DNA from: Hydractinia symbiolongicarpus
Taxonomy: Eukaryota; Cnidaria; Hydrozoa; Anthoathecata; Hydractiniidae
Direction of reading: 5' to 3'
DNA: 64,000 nucleotides
Assembly: GCF_029227915.1 (NCBI RefSeq)
Contig: NC_079880.1
Location: 2,916,001 to 2,980,000, forward strand
The notes beneath the pieces were generated by a model that had not been told where the DNA came from, ran no database searches, and was given only the letters and a program-made list of their open reading frames with translations. Each line of letters starts with the position of its first letter. Position 1 is the stretch's first letter. The position numbers and the translations under genes were made by a program. This document shows positions 11,962 to 25,010 of the stretch, piece after piece.

Positions 11962-13330
11962 AGGATTTACGGGAAATCGCAGGTTTCGTTTGCCGGCGAT
12001 TAAACTTCTTTTATTCAGCAACTCATCAAAAATGAAAACATTTTTAAAAACTACAAGTCTCATGCGTTTTAGTGGTGAAAAAGTAATTTAAAAAATCGTT
12101 CGGAAATGAGTTTACTCCCTGGGTACTTTCTTTGTATACTTTTGACTATACGGGCCGAGTCCGGAATTTACGGGAAATCGCAGGTTTTCGTTTGCCGGCG
12201 AATAAACTTCTTTTATTCAGCGTCTCATCAAAAATGAAAACATTTTTGAAAACTACAAGTCTCATGCGTTTTAGTGGTGAAAAAATAATTTAAAAAATCG
12301 TTCGGGAAATGAGTGTACTCCCTGGGTACTTTCTTTGTATACTTTTGACAATACGGGCCGAGTCCGGGATTTAAGGGAAATCGCAGGTTTTCGTTTGCCG
12401 GCGATTAAACTTCTTTTATTCAGCGTCTCATCAAAAATGAAAACATTTTTAAAAACTACAAGTCTCATGCGTTTAAGTGGTGAAAAAAAAAATAAAAAAA
12501 GCGTTCGGGAAATGAGTTTACTCCCTAGGTACTTTCTTTGTATATATTCGACTATACGGGCCAAGCCCGGGATTTACGGGAAATCGCGGGATTTCGTTTG
12601 CCGGCGATTAAACCTCTTTCATTAAGCGTCTCATCAAAAATGAAAACATTTTTGAAAACTACAAGTCCCATGCGTTTTAGTAGTGAAAAAATAATTTAAA
12701 AAATCGTTCGGGAAATGAGTTTACTTCCTGGGTACTTTCTTTGTATACTTTTGACAATACGGGCCGAGTCCGGGATTTACGGGAAATCGCAGGTTTTCGT
12801 TTGCCGGCGATTAAACTTCTTTTATTCAGCGTCTCATCAAAAATGAAAACATTTTTAAAAACTACAAGTCTCATGCGTTTTAGTGGTGAAAAAAAAAATT
12901 AAAAAATCGTTCGGGAAATGAGTTTACTCCCTAGGTACTTTCTTTGTATACATTCGAATATACGGGCCAAGCCCGGGATTTACGGGAAATCGCAGGATTT
13001 CGTTTGCCGGCGATTAAACCTCTTTCATTAAGCGTCTCATCAAATATGAAAACATTTTTGAAAACTACAAGTCTCATGCGTTTTAGTGGTGAAAAAATAA
13101 TTTAAAAAATCGTTCGGAAAATGAGTTTACTCCCTGGGTACTTTCTTTGTATACTTTGGACTATACGGGCCGAGTCCGGGATTTACGGGAAATCGCAGAT
13201 TTTCGTTTGAGTGCGAATAAACTTCTTTTATGCAGCGTCTCATCAAAAATGAAAACATTTTTGAAAACTACAAGTCTCATGCGTTGTAGTGGTGAAAAAA
13301 TAATTTAAAAAATCGTTTGGAAAATGAGTT
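11962..13330 (+). repeat. Related copy of the 8-mer lacking both short monomers
   Basis: From about 12,270 the variant order of the 1,601-bp unit is repeated: GACAATA at 12,348, then a long A run with CCTAGGTAC, then GTAGTG with GACAATA at 12,677, then CCTAGGTAC with TTCGAATATACGGGCC, then GAGTGCG with ATGCAGCG, then GTTGTAG. The spacing between the first two GACAATA frames is 406 bp instead of 790, which equals the removal of exactly two 192-bp short monomers. The first part, 11,950-12,650, is also repeated at 13,978-14,678 (offset 2,028 bp). Confidence 0.84.
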
Positions 13331-14577
13331 TACTCCCTGGGTACTTTCTTTGTATACTTTTGACTATACGGGCCGAGTTCGGGGTTTACGGGAAATGGCG
13401 GGTTTTCGTTTGCCGGCGATTGAACTTCTTTTATTCAGCGTCTCATCAAAAATGAAAACATTTTTAAAAACTACAAGTCTCATGCGTTTTAGTGGTGAAA
13501 AGATAATTTAAAAAATCGTTTTGGAAATGAGTTTACTCACAGGGTACTTTCTTTGTATACTTATGACTATACGGGCCGAGTCCGGGATTTACGGGAAATC
13601 GCAGGTTTTCGTTTGCCGGCGAATAAACTTCTTTTATTCAGCGTCTCATCAAAAATGAAAATATTTTTGAAAACTACAAGTCTCATGCGTTTTAGTGGTG
13701 AAAAGATAATTTAAAAAATCGTTTTGGAAATGAGTTTACTCACAGGGTACTTTCTTTGTAAACATTCGACTATACGGGCCAAGCCCGGGATTTACGGGAA
13801 ATCGCGGGTTTTCGTTTGCTGGCGATTAAACCACTTTCATTAAGCGTCTCATCAAAAATGAAAACATTTTTAAAAACTACAAGTCTCATGGGCTTTAGTG
13901 GTGAAATAATAATTTAAAAAATCGTTTGGGAAATGAGTTTACTCCCTGGGTACTTTCTTTGTATACTTTTGACTATACGGGCCGAGTCCAGGATTTACGG
14001 GAAATCGCAGGTTTCGTTTGCCGGCGATTAAACTTCTTTTATTCAGCAACCCATCAAAAATGAAAACATTTTTAAAAACTACAAGTCTCATGCGTTTTAG
14101 TGGTGAAAAAGTAATTTAAAAAATCGTTCGGAAATGAGTTTACTCCCTGGGTACTTTCTTTGTATACTTTTGACTATACGGGCCGAGTCCGGAATTTACG
14201 GGAAATCGCAGGTTTTCGTTTGCCGGCGAATAAACTTCTTTTATTCAGCGTCTCATCAAAAATGAAAACATTTTTGAAAACTACAAGTCTCATGCGTTTT
14301 AGTGGTAAAAAAATAATTTAAAAAATCGTTCGGGAAATGAGTTTACTCCCTGGGTACTTTCTTTGTATACTTTTGACAATACGGGCCGAGTCCGGGATTT
14401 ACGGGAAATCGCAGGTTTTCGTTTGCCGGCGATTAAACTTCTTTTATTCAGCGTCTCATCAAAAATGAAAACATTTTTAAAAACTACAAGTCTCATGCGT
14501 TTAAGTGGTGAAAAAAAAAATTAAAAAATCGTTCGGGAAATGAGTTTACTCCCTAGGTACTTTCTTTGTATATATTC
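13331..14577 (+). repeat. Mixed block, partial 2,028-bp repeat
   Basis: Includes monomers with GTAAACATTCG, GGGCTTT and GAGTCCAGG. From about 13,978 it copies 11,950-12,650, sharing CAGCAAC, CCGGAATTTACGGG and GCGTTTAAGTGG at an offset of 2,028 bp. The part from 13,960 to about 14,560 also recurs at 15,380-15,980 (offset 1,420 bp, seven monomers). Satellite only. Confidence 0.8.
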
Positions 14578-15389
14578 GACTATACGGGCCAAGCCCGGGA
14601 TTTACGGGAAATCGCGGGATTTCGTTTGCCGGCGATTAAACCTCTTTCATTAAGCGTCTCATCAATTATGTAAACATTTTTGAAAACTACAAGTCTCATG
14701 CGTTTTAGTGGTGAAAAAATAATTTAAAAAATCGTTCGGAAAATGAGTTTACTCCCTGGGTACTTTCTTTGTATACTTTGGACTATACGGGCCGAGTCCG
14801 GGATTTACGGGAAATCGCGGGTTTTCGTTTGCTGGCGATTAAACCACTTTCATTAAGCGTCTCATCAAAAATGAAAACTTTTCTAAAAACTACAAGGCTG
14901 ATGGGCTTTAGTGGTGAAATAATAATTTAAAAAATCGTTTGGGAAATGAGTTTACTCCCTGGGTACTTTCTTTGTATACTTTTGACTATACGGGCCAAGC
15001 CCGGGATTTACGGGAAATCGCGGGATTTCGTTTGCCGGCGATTAAACCTCTTTCATTAAGCGTCTCATCAAATATGTAAACATTTTTGAAAACTACAAGT
15101 CTCATGCGTTTTAGTGGTGAAAAAATAATTTAAAAAATCGTTCGGAAAATGAGTTTACTCTCTGGGTACTTTCTTTGTATACTTTGGACTATACGGGCCG
15201 AGTCCGGGATTTACGGGAAATCGCGGGTTTTCGTTTGCTGGCGATTAAACCACTTTCATTAAGCGTCTCATCAAAAATGAAAACTATTCTTAAAACTACA
15301 AGGCTGATGGGCTTTAGTGGTGAAATAATAATTTAAAAAATCGTTTGGGAAATGAGTTTACTCCCTGGGTACTTTCTTTGTATACTTTT
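14578..15389 (+). repeat. 2-monomer HOR, 406 bp, two copies
   Basis: Copies at about 14,578-14,983 and 14,984-15,389. Private markers ATGTAAACATTTTTG (14,668 and 15,074) and AAGGCTGATGGGC (14,894 and 15,300) lie exactly 406 bp apart. Only a few substitutions separate the copies (for example CAATTATG against CAAATATG). Confidence 0.87.
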
Positions 15390-16219
15390 GACTATACGGG
15401 TCGAGTCCAGGATTTACGGGAAATCGCAGGTTTCGTTTGCCGGCGATTAAACATCTTTTATTCAGCGTCTCATCAAAAATGAAAACATTTTTAAAAACTA
15501 CAAGTCTCATGCGTTTTAGTGGTGAAAAAGTAATTTAAAAAATCGTTCGGGAAATGAGTTTACTCCCTGGGTACTTTCTTTGTATACTTTTGACTATACG
15601 GGCCGAGTCCCGGATTTACGGGAAATCGCAGGTTTTCGTTTGCCGGCGAATAAACTTTTTTTATTCAGCGTCTCATCAAAAATGAAAACATTTTTGAAAA
15701 CTACAAGTCCCATGCGTTTTAGTGGTGAAAAAATAAATTAAAAAATCGTTCGGGAAATGAGTTTACTCCCTGGGTACTTTCTTTGTATACTTTTGACAAT
15801 ACGGGCCGAGTCCGGGATTTACGGGAAATCGCAGGTTTTCGTTTGCCGGCGATTAAACTTCTTTTATTCAGCGTCTCATCAAAAATGAAAACATTTTTAT
15901 TAACTACAAGTCTCATGCGTTTTAGTGGTGAAAAAAAAAATTAAAAAATCGTTTGGGAAATGAGTTTACTCCCTAGGTACTTTCTTTGTATACATTTGAC
16001 TATACGGGCCAAGCCCGGGATTTACGGGAAATCGCGGGATTTCGTTTGCCGGCGATTAAACCTCTTTCATTAAGCGTCTAATCAAATATGAAAACATTTT
16101 TGAAAACTACAAGTCTCATGCGTTTTAGTGGTGAAAAAATAATTTAAAAAATCGTTCGGAAAATGAGTTTACTCCCTGGGTACTTTCTTTGTATACTTTG
16201 GACTATACGGGCCGAGTCC
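15390..16219 (+). repeat. Partial 7-mer copy (offset 1,420 bp)
   Basis: Four monomers that repeat 13,970-14,560 with one HOR of separation: GAGTCCAGG, then a CCCGG monomer, then GACAATA (15,808), then the long A run with CCTAGGTAC (15,971). The first carries AAACATC in place of AAACTTC. Satellite only. Confidence 0.78.
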
Positions 16220-17843
16220 GGGATTTACGGGAAATCGCGGATTTTCGTTTGAGTGCGAATAAACTTCTTTTATTCAGCGTCTCATCAAAAATGAAAACAT
16301 TTTTGAAAACTACAAGTCTCATGCGTTGTAGTGGTGAAAAAATAATTTAAAAAATCGTTCGGAAAATGAGTTTACTCCCTGGGTACTTTCTTTGTATACT
16401 TTTGACTATACGGGCCGAGTCCGTGGTTTACGGGAAATGGCGGGTTTTCGTTTGCCGGCGATTAAACTTCTTTTATTCAGCGTCTCATCAAAAATGAAAA
16501 CATTTTTAAAAACTACAAGTCTCATGCGTTGTAGTGGTGAATAAATAATTTAAAAAATCGTTCGGGAAATGAGTTTACTCCCTAGGTACTTTCTTTGTAT
16601 ACATTCGAATATACGGGCCAAGCCCGGGATTTACGGGAAATCGCGGGATTTCGTTTGCCGGCGATTAAACCTCTTTCATTAAGCGTCTCATCAAATATGA
16701 AAACATTTTTGAAAAGTGCAAGTCTCATGCGTTTTAGTGGTGAAAAAATAATTTAAAGAATCGTTCGGAAAATGAGTTTACTTCCTGGGTATTTTCTTTG
16801 TATACTTTGGACTTTACGGGCCGAGTCCGGGATTTACGGGAAATCACAGATTTTCGTTTGAGTGCGAATAAACTTCTTTTATTCAGCGTCTCATCAAAAA
16901 TGAAAACATTTTTGAAAACTACAAGTCTCATGCGTTGTAGTGGTGAAAAAATAATTTAAAAAATCGTTCGGAAAATGAGTTTACTCCCTGGGTACTTTCT
17001 TTGTATACTTTTGACTATACGGGCCGAGTCCGGGATTTACGGGAAATCGCGGATTTTCGTTTGAGTGCGAATAAACTTCTTTTATTCAGCGTCTCATCAA
17101 AAATGAAAACATTTTTGAAAACTACAAGTCTCATGCGTTGTAGTGGTGAAAAAATAATTTAAAAAATCGTTCGGAAAATGAGTTTACTCCCTGGGTACTT
17201 TCTTTGTATACTTTTGACTATACGGGCCGAGTCCGTGGTTTACGGGAAATGGCGGGTTTTCGTTTGCCGGCGATTAAACTTCTTTTATTCAGCGTCTCAT
17301 CAAAAATGAAAACATTTTTAAAAACTACAAGTCTCATGCGTTGTAGTGGTGAATAAATAATTTAAAAAATCGTTCGGGAAATGAGTTTACTCCCTAGGTA
17401 CTTTCTTTGTATACATTCGAATATACGGGCCAAGCCCGGGATTTACGGGAAATCGCGGGATTTCGTTTGCCGGCGATTAAACCTCTTTCATTAAGCGTCT
17501 CATCAAATATGAAAACATTTTTGAAAAGTGCAAGTCTCATGCGTTTTAGTGGTGAAAAAATAATTTAAAGAATCGTTCGGAAATTGAGTTTACTCCCTGG
17601 GTACTTTCTTTGTATACTTTGGACTTTACGGGCCGAGTCCGGGATTTACGGGAAATCACAGATTTTCGTTTGAGTGCGAATAAACTTCTTTTATTCAGCG
17701 TCTCATCAAAAATGAAAACATTTTTGAAAACTACAAGTCTCATGCGTTGTAGTGGTGAAAAAATAATTTAAAAAATCGTTCGGAAAATGAGTTTACTCCC
17801 TGGGTACTTTCTTTGTATACTTTTGACTATACGGGCCGAGTCC
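16220..17843 (+). repeat. 4-monomer HOR, exactly 812 bp, two tandem copies
   Basis: Copies at about 16,220-17,031 and 17,032-17,843, offset exactly 4 x 203 with no net indel. Shared private markers are GTCCGTGGTTTACGGG, GTTGTAG with GTGAATAAATAATTT, CCTAGGTAC with TTCGAATATACGG, GAAAAGTGCAAG, TTTAAAGAATCG and GGACTTTACGGG. Very few differences are visible (GAAAATGAG against GAAATTGAG near 17,580; TTCCTGGGTATTTTC against CTCCCTGGGTACTTTC). GACTTTA here removes the antisense TAG and opens a 65-codon antisense frame. Confidence 0.9.
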
Positions 17844-19300
17844 GGGGTTTACGGGAAATGGCGGGTTTTCGTTTGCCGGCGATTAAACTTCTTTTATTCA
17901 GCGTCTCATCAAAAATGAAAACATTTTTGAAAACTACAAGTCTCATGCGTTGTAGTGATGAAAAAATAATTTAAAAAATCGTTCGGAAAATGAGTTTACT
18001 CCCTGGGTAATTTCTTTGTAGACTTTTGACTATACGGGCCGAGTCAGGGGTTTATGGGAAATGGCGGGTTTTCGTTTGCCGGCGATTTAACTTCTTTTTT
18101 TCAGCGTCTCATCAAAAATGAAAACATTTTTAAAAACTAAAAGTCTCATGGATTTTAGTGGTGAAAAAATAATTTAAAAAATCGTTCGGGAAATGAGTTT
18201 ACTCCCTGGGTACTTTCTTTGTATACTTTTGACTATACGGGCCAAGCCGGGATTTACGGGAAATCGCGGGTTTTCGTTTGCCGGCGATTAAACTTCTTTT
18301 ACACAGCGTTTCATCAAAAATGAAAACATTTTTAAAAACTACAAGTCTTATGCGTTTTAGTGGTGAAAAAATAATTTAAAAAATCGTTCAGGAAATGAGT
18401 TTACTCACAGGGTACTTTCTCTGTATACATTCGACTATACGGGTCAAGCCCGGGATTTACGGGAAATCGCGGGTTTTCGTTTTTCGGCGATTAAACCTCG
18501 TTCATTAAGCGTCTCATCAAAAATGAAAACATTTTTAAAAACTACAAGTCTCATGCATTTTAGTGGTGAAAAAATAATTCAAAAAATCGTTCGGGAAATG
18601 AGTTTACTCCCTGGGTACTTTCTTTGTATACATTCGACTATACGGGCCAAGCCCCGGATTTACGGGAAAACGCGGGTTTTCGTTTGCCGGCGATTAAACC
18701 TCTTTCATTAAGCGTCTCATCAAAAATGAAAACATTTTTGAAAACTACAAGTCTCATGCGTTTAAGTGGTGAAAAAATAATTTAAAAAATCGTTCGGGAA
18801 ATGAGTTTACTCCCTGGGTACTTTCTTTGTATACTTTTGACTATACGGGCCGAGTCCGGGATTCACGGGAAATCGCGGATCTTCGTTTGCCGGCGATTAA
18901 ACTTCTTTTATTCAGCGTCCCATCAAATATAAAAATATTTTTGAAAACTACAAGTCTCATGCGTTTAGTGGTATAAAAATAATATAAAAAATCGTTCGGG
19001 AAATGAGTTTACTCCCTGGGTACTTTCTCTGTATACTTTTGACTATACGGGTCGAGTCCGGGGTTTACGGGAAATCGTAGGTTTTCGTTTGCCGGCGATT
19101 AAACTTCTTTTATTCAGCGTCTCATCAAAAATGAAAACATTTTTGAAAACTACAAGTCTCATGCGTTTTAGTGGTGAAAATATAATTTAAAAAATCGTTT
19201 TTGAAATGAGTTTACTCACAGGGTACTTTCTTTGTAAACATTCGACTATACGGGCCAAGTCCGGGATTTACGGGAAATCGCGGGTTTTCGTTTGCTGGCG
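17844..19300 (+). repeat. Third copy of segment 'alpha' with its left flank
   Basis: From about 17,980 to 19,300 the monomer order matches 2,690-4,010 at a constant offset of 15,290 bp: GAGTCAGGGGTTTA with GATTTAACTTC, a CAAGCCGGG monomer, AAGTCTTATG, ATAATTCAAAAAATCG, GCCCCGGATTTACGGGAAAA, GCGGATCTTCG, then CGTTTAGTGGTATAAAAATA. It is more diverged than copies 1 and 2 are from each other. This is the right edge of the zone rich in GAGTGCG and CCTAGGTAC variants; the central zone begins after it. Confidence 0.84.
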
Positions 19301-21130
19301 ATTAAACCACTTTCATTAAGCGTCTCATCAAAAATGAAAACATTTCTGAAAACTACAAGTCTCATGCGTTTTAGTGGTGAAAAAATAATTTAAAAAATCG
19401 TTCGGGAAATGAGTTTACTCCCTGGGTACTTTCTCTGTATACTTTTGACTATACGGGTCGAGTCAGGGGCTTACAGGAAATCGCGGGTTTTCGTTTGCCG
19501 GCGATTAAACTTCTTTTATTCAGCGTCTCATCAAAAATGAAAACATTTTTGAAAACTACAAGTCTCATGCGTTTTAGTGGTGAAAAGATAACTTAAAAAA
19601 TCGTTTTGGAAATGAGTTTACTCACAGGGTACTTTCTTTGTAAACATTCGACTATACGGGCCAAGCCCGGGATTTACGGGAAATCGCGGGTTTTCGTTTG
19701 CTGGCGATTAAACCACTTTCATTAAACGTCTCATCAAAAATGAAAACATTTCTGAAAACTACAAGTCTCATGCGTTTTAGTGGTGAAAAAATAATTTAAA
19801 AAATCGTTCGGGAAATGAGTTTACTCCCTGGGTACTTTCTTTGTATACTTTTGACTATACGGGTCGAGTCAGGGGCTTACGGGAAATCGCGGGTTTTCGT
19901 TTGCTGGCGATTAAACCACTTTCATTAAACGTCTCATCAAAAATGAAAATATTTTTGAAAACTACAAGTCTCATGCGTTTAGTGGTAAAAAAATAATATA
20001 AAAAATCGTTCGGGAAATGAGTTTACTCCCTGGGTACTTTCTCTGTATACTTTTGACTATACGGGTCGAGTCAGGGGCTTACGGGAAATCGCGGGTTTTC
20101 GTTTGCCGGCGATTAAACTTCTTTTATTCAGCGTCTCATCAAAAATGAAAACATTTTTGAAAAATACAAGTCTCATGCGTTTTAGTGGTGAAAAAATAAT
20201 TTAAAAAATCGTTCGGGAAATGAGTTTACTCCCTGGGTACTTTCTCTGTATACTTTTGACTATACGGGTCGAGTCAGGGGCTTACGGGAAATCGCGGGTT
20301 TTCGTTTGCCGGCGATTAAACTTCTTTTATTCAGCGTCTCATCAAAAATGAAAACATTTTTAAAAACTACAAGTCTCATGCGTTGTAGTGGTGAAAAAAT
20401 AATATAAAAAATCGTTCGGGAAATGAGTTTACTCCCTGGGTACTTTCTCTGTATACTTTTGACTATACGGGTCGAGTCCGGGGTTTACGGGAAATTGCGG
20501 GTTTTCGTTTGCCGGCGATTAAACTTCTTTTATTCAGCGTCTCATCAAAAATGAAAACATTTTTGAAAACTGCAAGTCTCATGCGTTTTAGTGGTGAAAA
20601 TATAATTTAAACAATCGTTTTTGAAATGAGTTTACTCACAGGGTACTTTCTTTGTAAACATTCAACTATACGGGCCAAGTCCGGGATTTACGGGAAATCG
20701 CGGGTTTTCGTTTGCTGGCGATTAAACCACTTTCATTAAGCGTCTCATCAAAAATGAAAACATTTCTGAAAACTACAAGTCTCATGCGTTTTAGTGGTGA
20801 AAAAATAATTTAAAAAATCGTTCGGGAAATGAGTTTACTCCCTGGGTACTTTCTCTGTATACTTTTGACTATACGGGTCGAGTCAGGGGCTTACGGGAAT
20901 TCGCGGGTTTTCGTTTGCCGGCGATTAAACTTCTTTTATTCAGCGTCTCATCAAAAATAAAAACATTTTTGAAAAATACAAGTCTCATGCGTTTTAGTGG
21001 TGAAAAAATAATTTAAAAAATCGTTCGGGAAATGAGTTTACTCCCTGGGTACTTTCTCTGTATACTTTTGACTATACGGGTCGAGTCAGGGGCTTACGGG
21101 AAATCGCGGGTTTTCGTTTGCCGGCGATTA
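19301..21130 (+). repeat. TCAGGGGCTTAC subfamily cluster
   Basis: Monomers with GGGTCGAGTCAGGGGCTTAC occur at about 19,463, 19,868, 20,070, 20,273, 20,883 and 21,085. A 7-monomer duplication is visible: 19,020-19,470 matches 20,440-20,890 at an offset of 1,420 bp, sharing the unusual TCGTTTTTGAAATGAG (19,195 and 20,615). CATTTCTGAAAAC, common in the rest of the window, first appears here. Satellite only. Confidence 0.83.
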
Positions 21131-22750
21131 AACTTCTTTTATTCAGCGTCTCATCAAAAATGAAAACATTTTTGAAAACTACAAGTCTCATGCGTTTTAG
21201 TGGTGAAAAGATAACTTAAAAAATTGTTTTGAAAATGAGTTTACTCACAGGGTACTTTCTTTGTAAACATTCGACTATACGGGCCAAGCCCGGGATTTAC
21301 GGGAAATCGCGGGTTTTCGTTTGCTGGCGATTAAACCACTTTCATTAAACGTCTCATCAAAAATGAAAACATTTCTGAAAACTACAAGTCTCATGCGTTT
21401 TAGTGGTGAAAAAATAATTTAAAAAATCGTTCGGGAAATGAGTTTACTCCCTGGGTACTTTCTTTGTATACTTTTGACTATACGGGCCGAGTCCGGGATT
21501 TACGGGAAATCGCGGATCTTCGTTTACCGGCGATTAAACTTCTTTTATTCAGCGTCCCATCAAATATAAAAATATTTTTGAAAACTACAAGTCTCATGCG
21601 TTTAGTGGTAAAAAAATAATATAAAAAATCGTTCGGGAAATGAGTTTACTCCCTGGGTACTTTCTCTGTATACTTTTGACTATACGGGTCGAGTCCGGGG
21701 TTTACGGGAAATGGCGGGTTTTCGTTTGCCGGCGATTAAACTTCTTTTATTCAGCGTCTCATCAAAAATGAAAACATTTTTGAAAACTGCAAGTCTCATG
21801 CGTTTTAGTGGTGAAAATATAATTTAAAAAATCGTTTTGGAAATGAGTTTACTCACAGGGTACTTTCTTTGTAAACATTCGACTATACGGGCCAAGTCCG
21901 GGATTTACGGGAAATCGCGGGTTTTCGTTTGCCGGCGATTAAACTTCTTTTATTCAGCGTCTCATCAAAAATGAAAACATTTTTGAAAACTACAAGTCTC
22001 ATGCGTTTTAGTGGTGAAAAGATAACTTAAAAAATCGTTTTGAAAATGAGTTTACTCACAGGGTACTTTCTTTGTAAACATTCGACTATACGGGCCAAGC
22101 CCGGGATTTACGGGAAATCGCGGGTTTTCGTTTGCTGGCGATTAAACCACTTTCATTAAACGTCTCATCAAAAATGAAAACATTTCTAAAAACTACAAGT
22201 CTCATGCGTTTTAGTGGTGAAAAAATAATTTAAAAAATCGTTCGGGAAATGAGTTTACTCCCTGGGTACTTTCTTTTTATACTTTTGACTATACGGGCCG
22301 AGTCCGGGATTTACGGGAAATCGCGGATCTTCGTTTGCCGGCCATTAAACTTCTTTTATTCAGCGTCCCATCAAATATAAAAATATTTTTGAAAACTACA
22401 AGTCTCATGGGTTTAGTGGTAAAAAAATAATATAAAAAATCGTTCGGGAAATGAGTTTACTCCCTGGGTACTTTCTCTGTATACTTTTGACTATACGGGT
22501 CGAGTCCGGGGTTTACGGGAAATGGCGGGTTTTCGTTTGCCGGCGATTAAACTTCTTTTATTCAGCGTCTCATAAAAAATGAAAACATTTTTGAAAACTG
22601 CAAGTCTCATGCGTTTTAGTGGTGAAAATATAATTTAAAAAATCGTTTTGGAAATGAGTTTACTCACAGGGTACTTTCTTTGTAAACATTCGACTATACG
22701 GGCCAAGTCCGGGATTTACGGGAAATCGCGGGTTTTCGTTTGCTGGCGAT
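21131..22750 (+). repeat. 4-monomer HOR, 811 bp, two tandem copies
   Basis: Copies at about 21,131-21,940 and 21,941-22,750. The order is GATAACTTAAAAAATCG, AAACGTCTCATC, GCGGATCTTCG with AGCGTCCCATC (21,551 and 22,362), CGTTTAGTGG with AATATAAAA, and ACTGCAAG with TATAATTT. One base is lost relative to 4 x 203 because the CGTTTAGTGG monomer is short. Part of this unit is found again at about 33,385-34,290. Confidence 0.87.
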
Positions 22751-25010
22751 TAAACCACTTTCATTAAGCGTCTCATCAAAAATGAAAACATTTCTGAAAA
22801 CTACAAGTCTCATGCGTTTTAGTGGTGAAAAAATAATTTAAAAAATCGTTCGGGAAATGAGTTTACTCACAGGGTACTTTCTTTGTATACATTCGACTAT
22901 ACGGGCCAAGCCCGGGATTTACGGGAAATGGCGGGTTTTCGTTTGCCGGCGATTAAACTTCTTTTATTCAGCGTCTCATCAAAAATGAAAACATTTTTAA
23001 AAACTACAAGTCTCATGCGTTGTAGTGGTGAAAATATAATTTAAAAAATCGTTCGAAAAATGAGTTTACTCCCTGGGTAATTTCTTTGTATACTTTTGAC
23101 TATACGGGCCGAGTCCGGGGTTTACGGGAAATGGCGGGTTTTCGTTTGCCGGCGATTAAACTTCTTTTATTCAGCGTCTCATCAAAAATGAAAACATTTT
23201 TAAAAACTATAAGTCTCATGGGTTTTAGTGGTGAAATAATAATTTAAAAAATCGTTCGGGAAATGAGTTTACATCCCGGGTACTTTCTTTACTATACGGG
23301 CCGAGTCCGGTATTTACGGAAATCGCAGGTTTTCGTTTGCCGGCGATTAAACTTCTTTTATTCAGCGTCTCATCAAAAATGAAAACATTTTTAAAAACTA
23401 CAAGTCTCATGCGTTTTAGTGGTGAAAAAATAATTTAGAAAATCGTTCGGGAAATGAGTTTACTCCCTGGGTAATTTCTTTGTATACTTTTGACTATACG
23501 GGCCGAGTCCGTGGTTTACGGGAATTGGCGGGTTTTCGTTTGCCGGCGATTAAACTTCTTTTATTCAGCGTCTCATCAAAAATGAAAACATTTTTGAAAA
23601 CTACAAGTCTCATGCGTTTTAGTGGTGAAAAGATAATTTAAAAAATCGTTTTGGAAATGAGTTTACTCACAGGGTACTTTCTTTGTATACATTCGACTAT
23701 ACGGGCCAAGCCCGAGATTTACGGGCAATCGCGGGTTTTCGTTTGCTGGCGATTAAACCACTTTCATTAAGCGTCTCATCAAAAATGAAAACATTTCTGA
23801 AAACTACAAGTCTCATGCGTTTTAGTGGTGAAAAAATAATTTAAAATATCGTTCGGGAAATGAGTTCACTCACAGGGTACTTCTTTTGTATACATTCGAC
23901 TATACGGGCCAAGCCCGGGATTTACGGGAAATGGCGGGTTTTCGTTTGCCGCCGATTAACCTTCTTTTATTCAGCGTCTCATCAAAAATGAAAACATTTT
24001 TGAAAACTACAAGTCTCATGCGTTTTAGTGGTGAAAAAATAATTTAAAAAATCGTTCGGGAAATGAGTTTACTCCCTGGGTACATTCTTTGTATACTTTT
24101 GACAATACGGGCCGAGTCCGGGATTTACGGGAAATCGCAGGTTTTCGTTTGCCGGCGATTAAACTTCTTTTATTCAGCGTCTCATCAAAAATGAAAACAT
24201 TTTTTAAAAAATTCAAGTCTCATGCGTTTTAGTGGTGAAAAAATAATTTAAAAAATCGTTCGGGAAATGAGTTTACTCCCTGGGTACTTTCTTTGTATAC
24301 TTTTGACAATACGGGCCGAGTCCGGGATTTACGGGGAATCGCAGGTTTTCGTTTGCCGGCGATTAAACTTCTTTTATTCAGCGTCTCATCAAAAATGAAA
24401 ACATTTTTGAAAACTACAAGTCTCATGCGTTTTAGTGGTGAAAAGATAATTTAAAAAATCGTTTTGAAAATGAGTTTACTCACAGGGTACTTTCTTTGTA
24501 TACATTCGACTATACGGGCCGAGTCCGAGGTTTACGGGAAATGGCGGGTTTTCGTTTGCCGGCGATTAAACTTCTTTTATTCAGCGTCTCATCAAAAATG
24601 AAAACATTTTTAAAAACTACAAGTCTCATGCGTTGTAGTGGTGAAAAAATAATTTAAAAAATCGTTCGAAAAATGAGTTTACTCCCTGGGTAATTTCTTT
24701 GTATACTTGTGACTATACGGGCCGAGTCCGTGGTTTACGGGAATTGGCGGGTTTTCGTTTGCCGGCAATTAAACTTCTTTTATTCAGCGTCTCATCAAAA
24801 ATGAAAACATTTTTGAAAACTACAAGTCTCATGCGTTTTAGTGGTGAAAAGATAATTTAAAAAATCGTTTTGGAAATGACTTTACTCACAGGGTACTTTC
24901 TTTGTATACATTCGACTATACGGGCCAAGCCCGGGATTTACGGGAAATCGCGGGTTTTCGTTTGCTGGCGATTAAACTTCTTTTATTCAGCGTCTCATCA
25001 AAAATGAAAA
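22751..25010 (+). repeat. Transition block with GACAATA dimer
   Basis: About eleven monomers. TTCGAAAAATGAG, a marker of the central zone, first appears at 23,052. One 191-bp short monomer lies at about 23,291. At 24,025-24,426 two successive GACAATA monomers are joined by a distinctive TTTTTTAAAAAATTCAAG linker; this dimer recurs at 32,143, 36,809, 38,839, 40,261 and 41,886. Satellite only. Confidence 0.8.
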
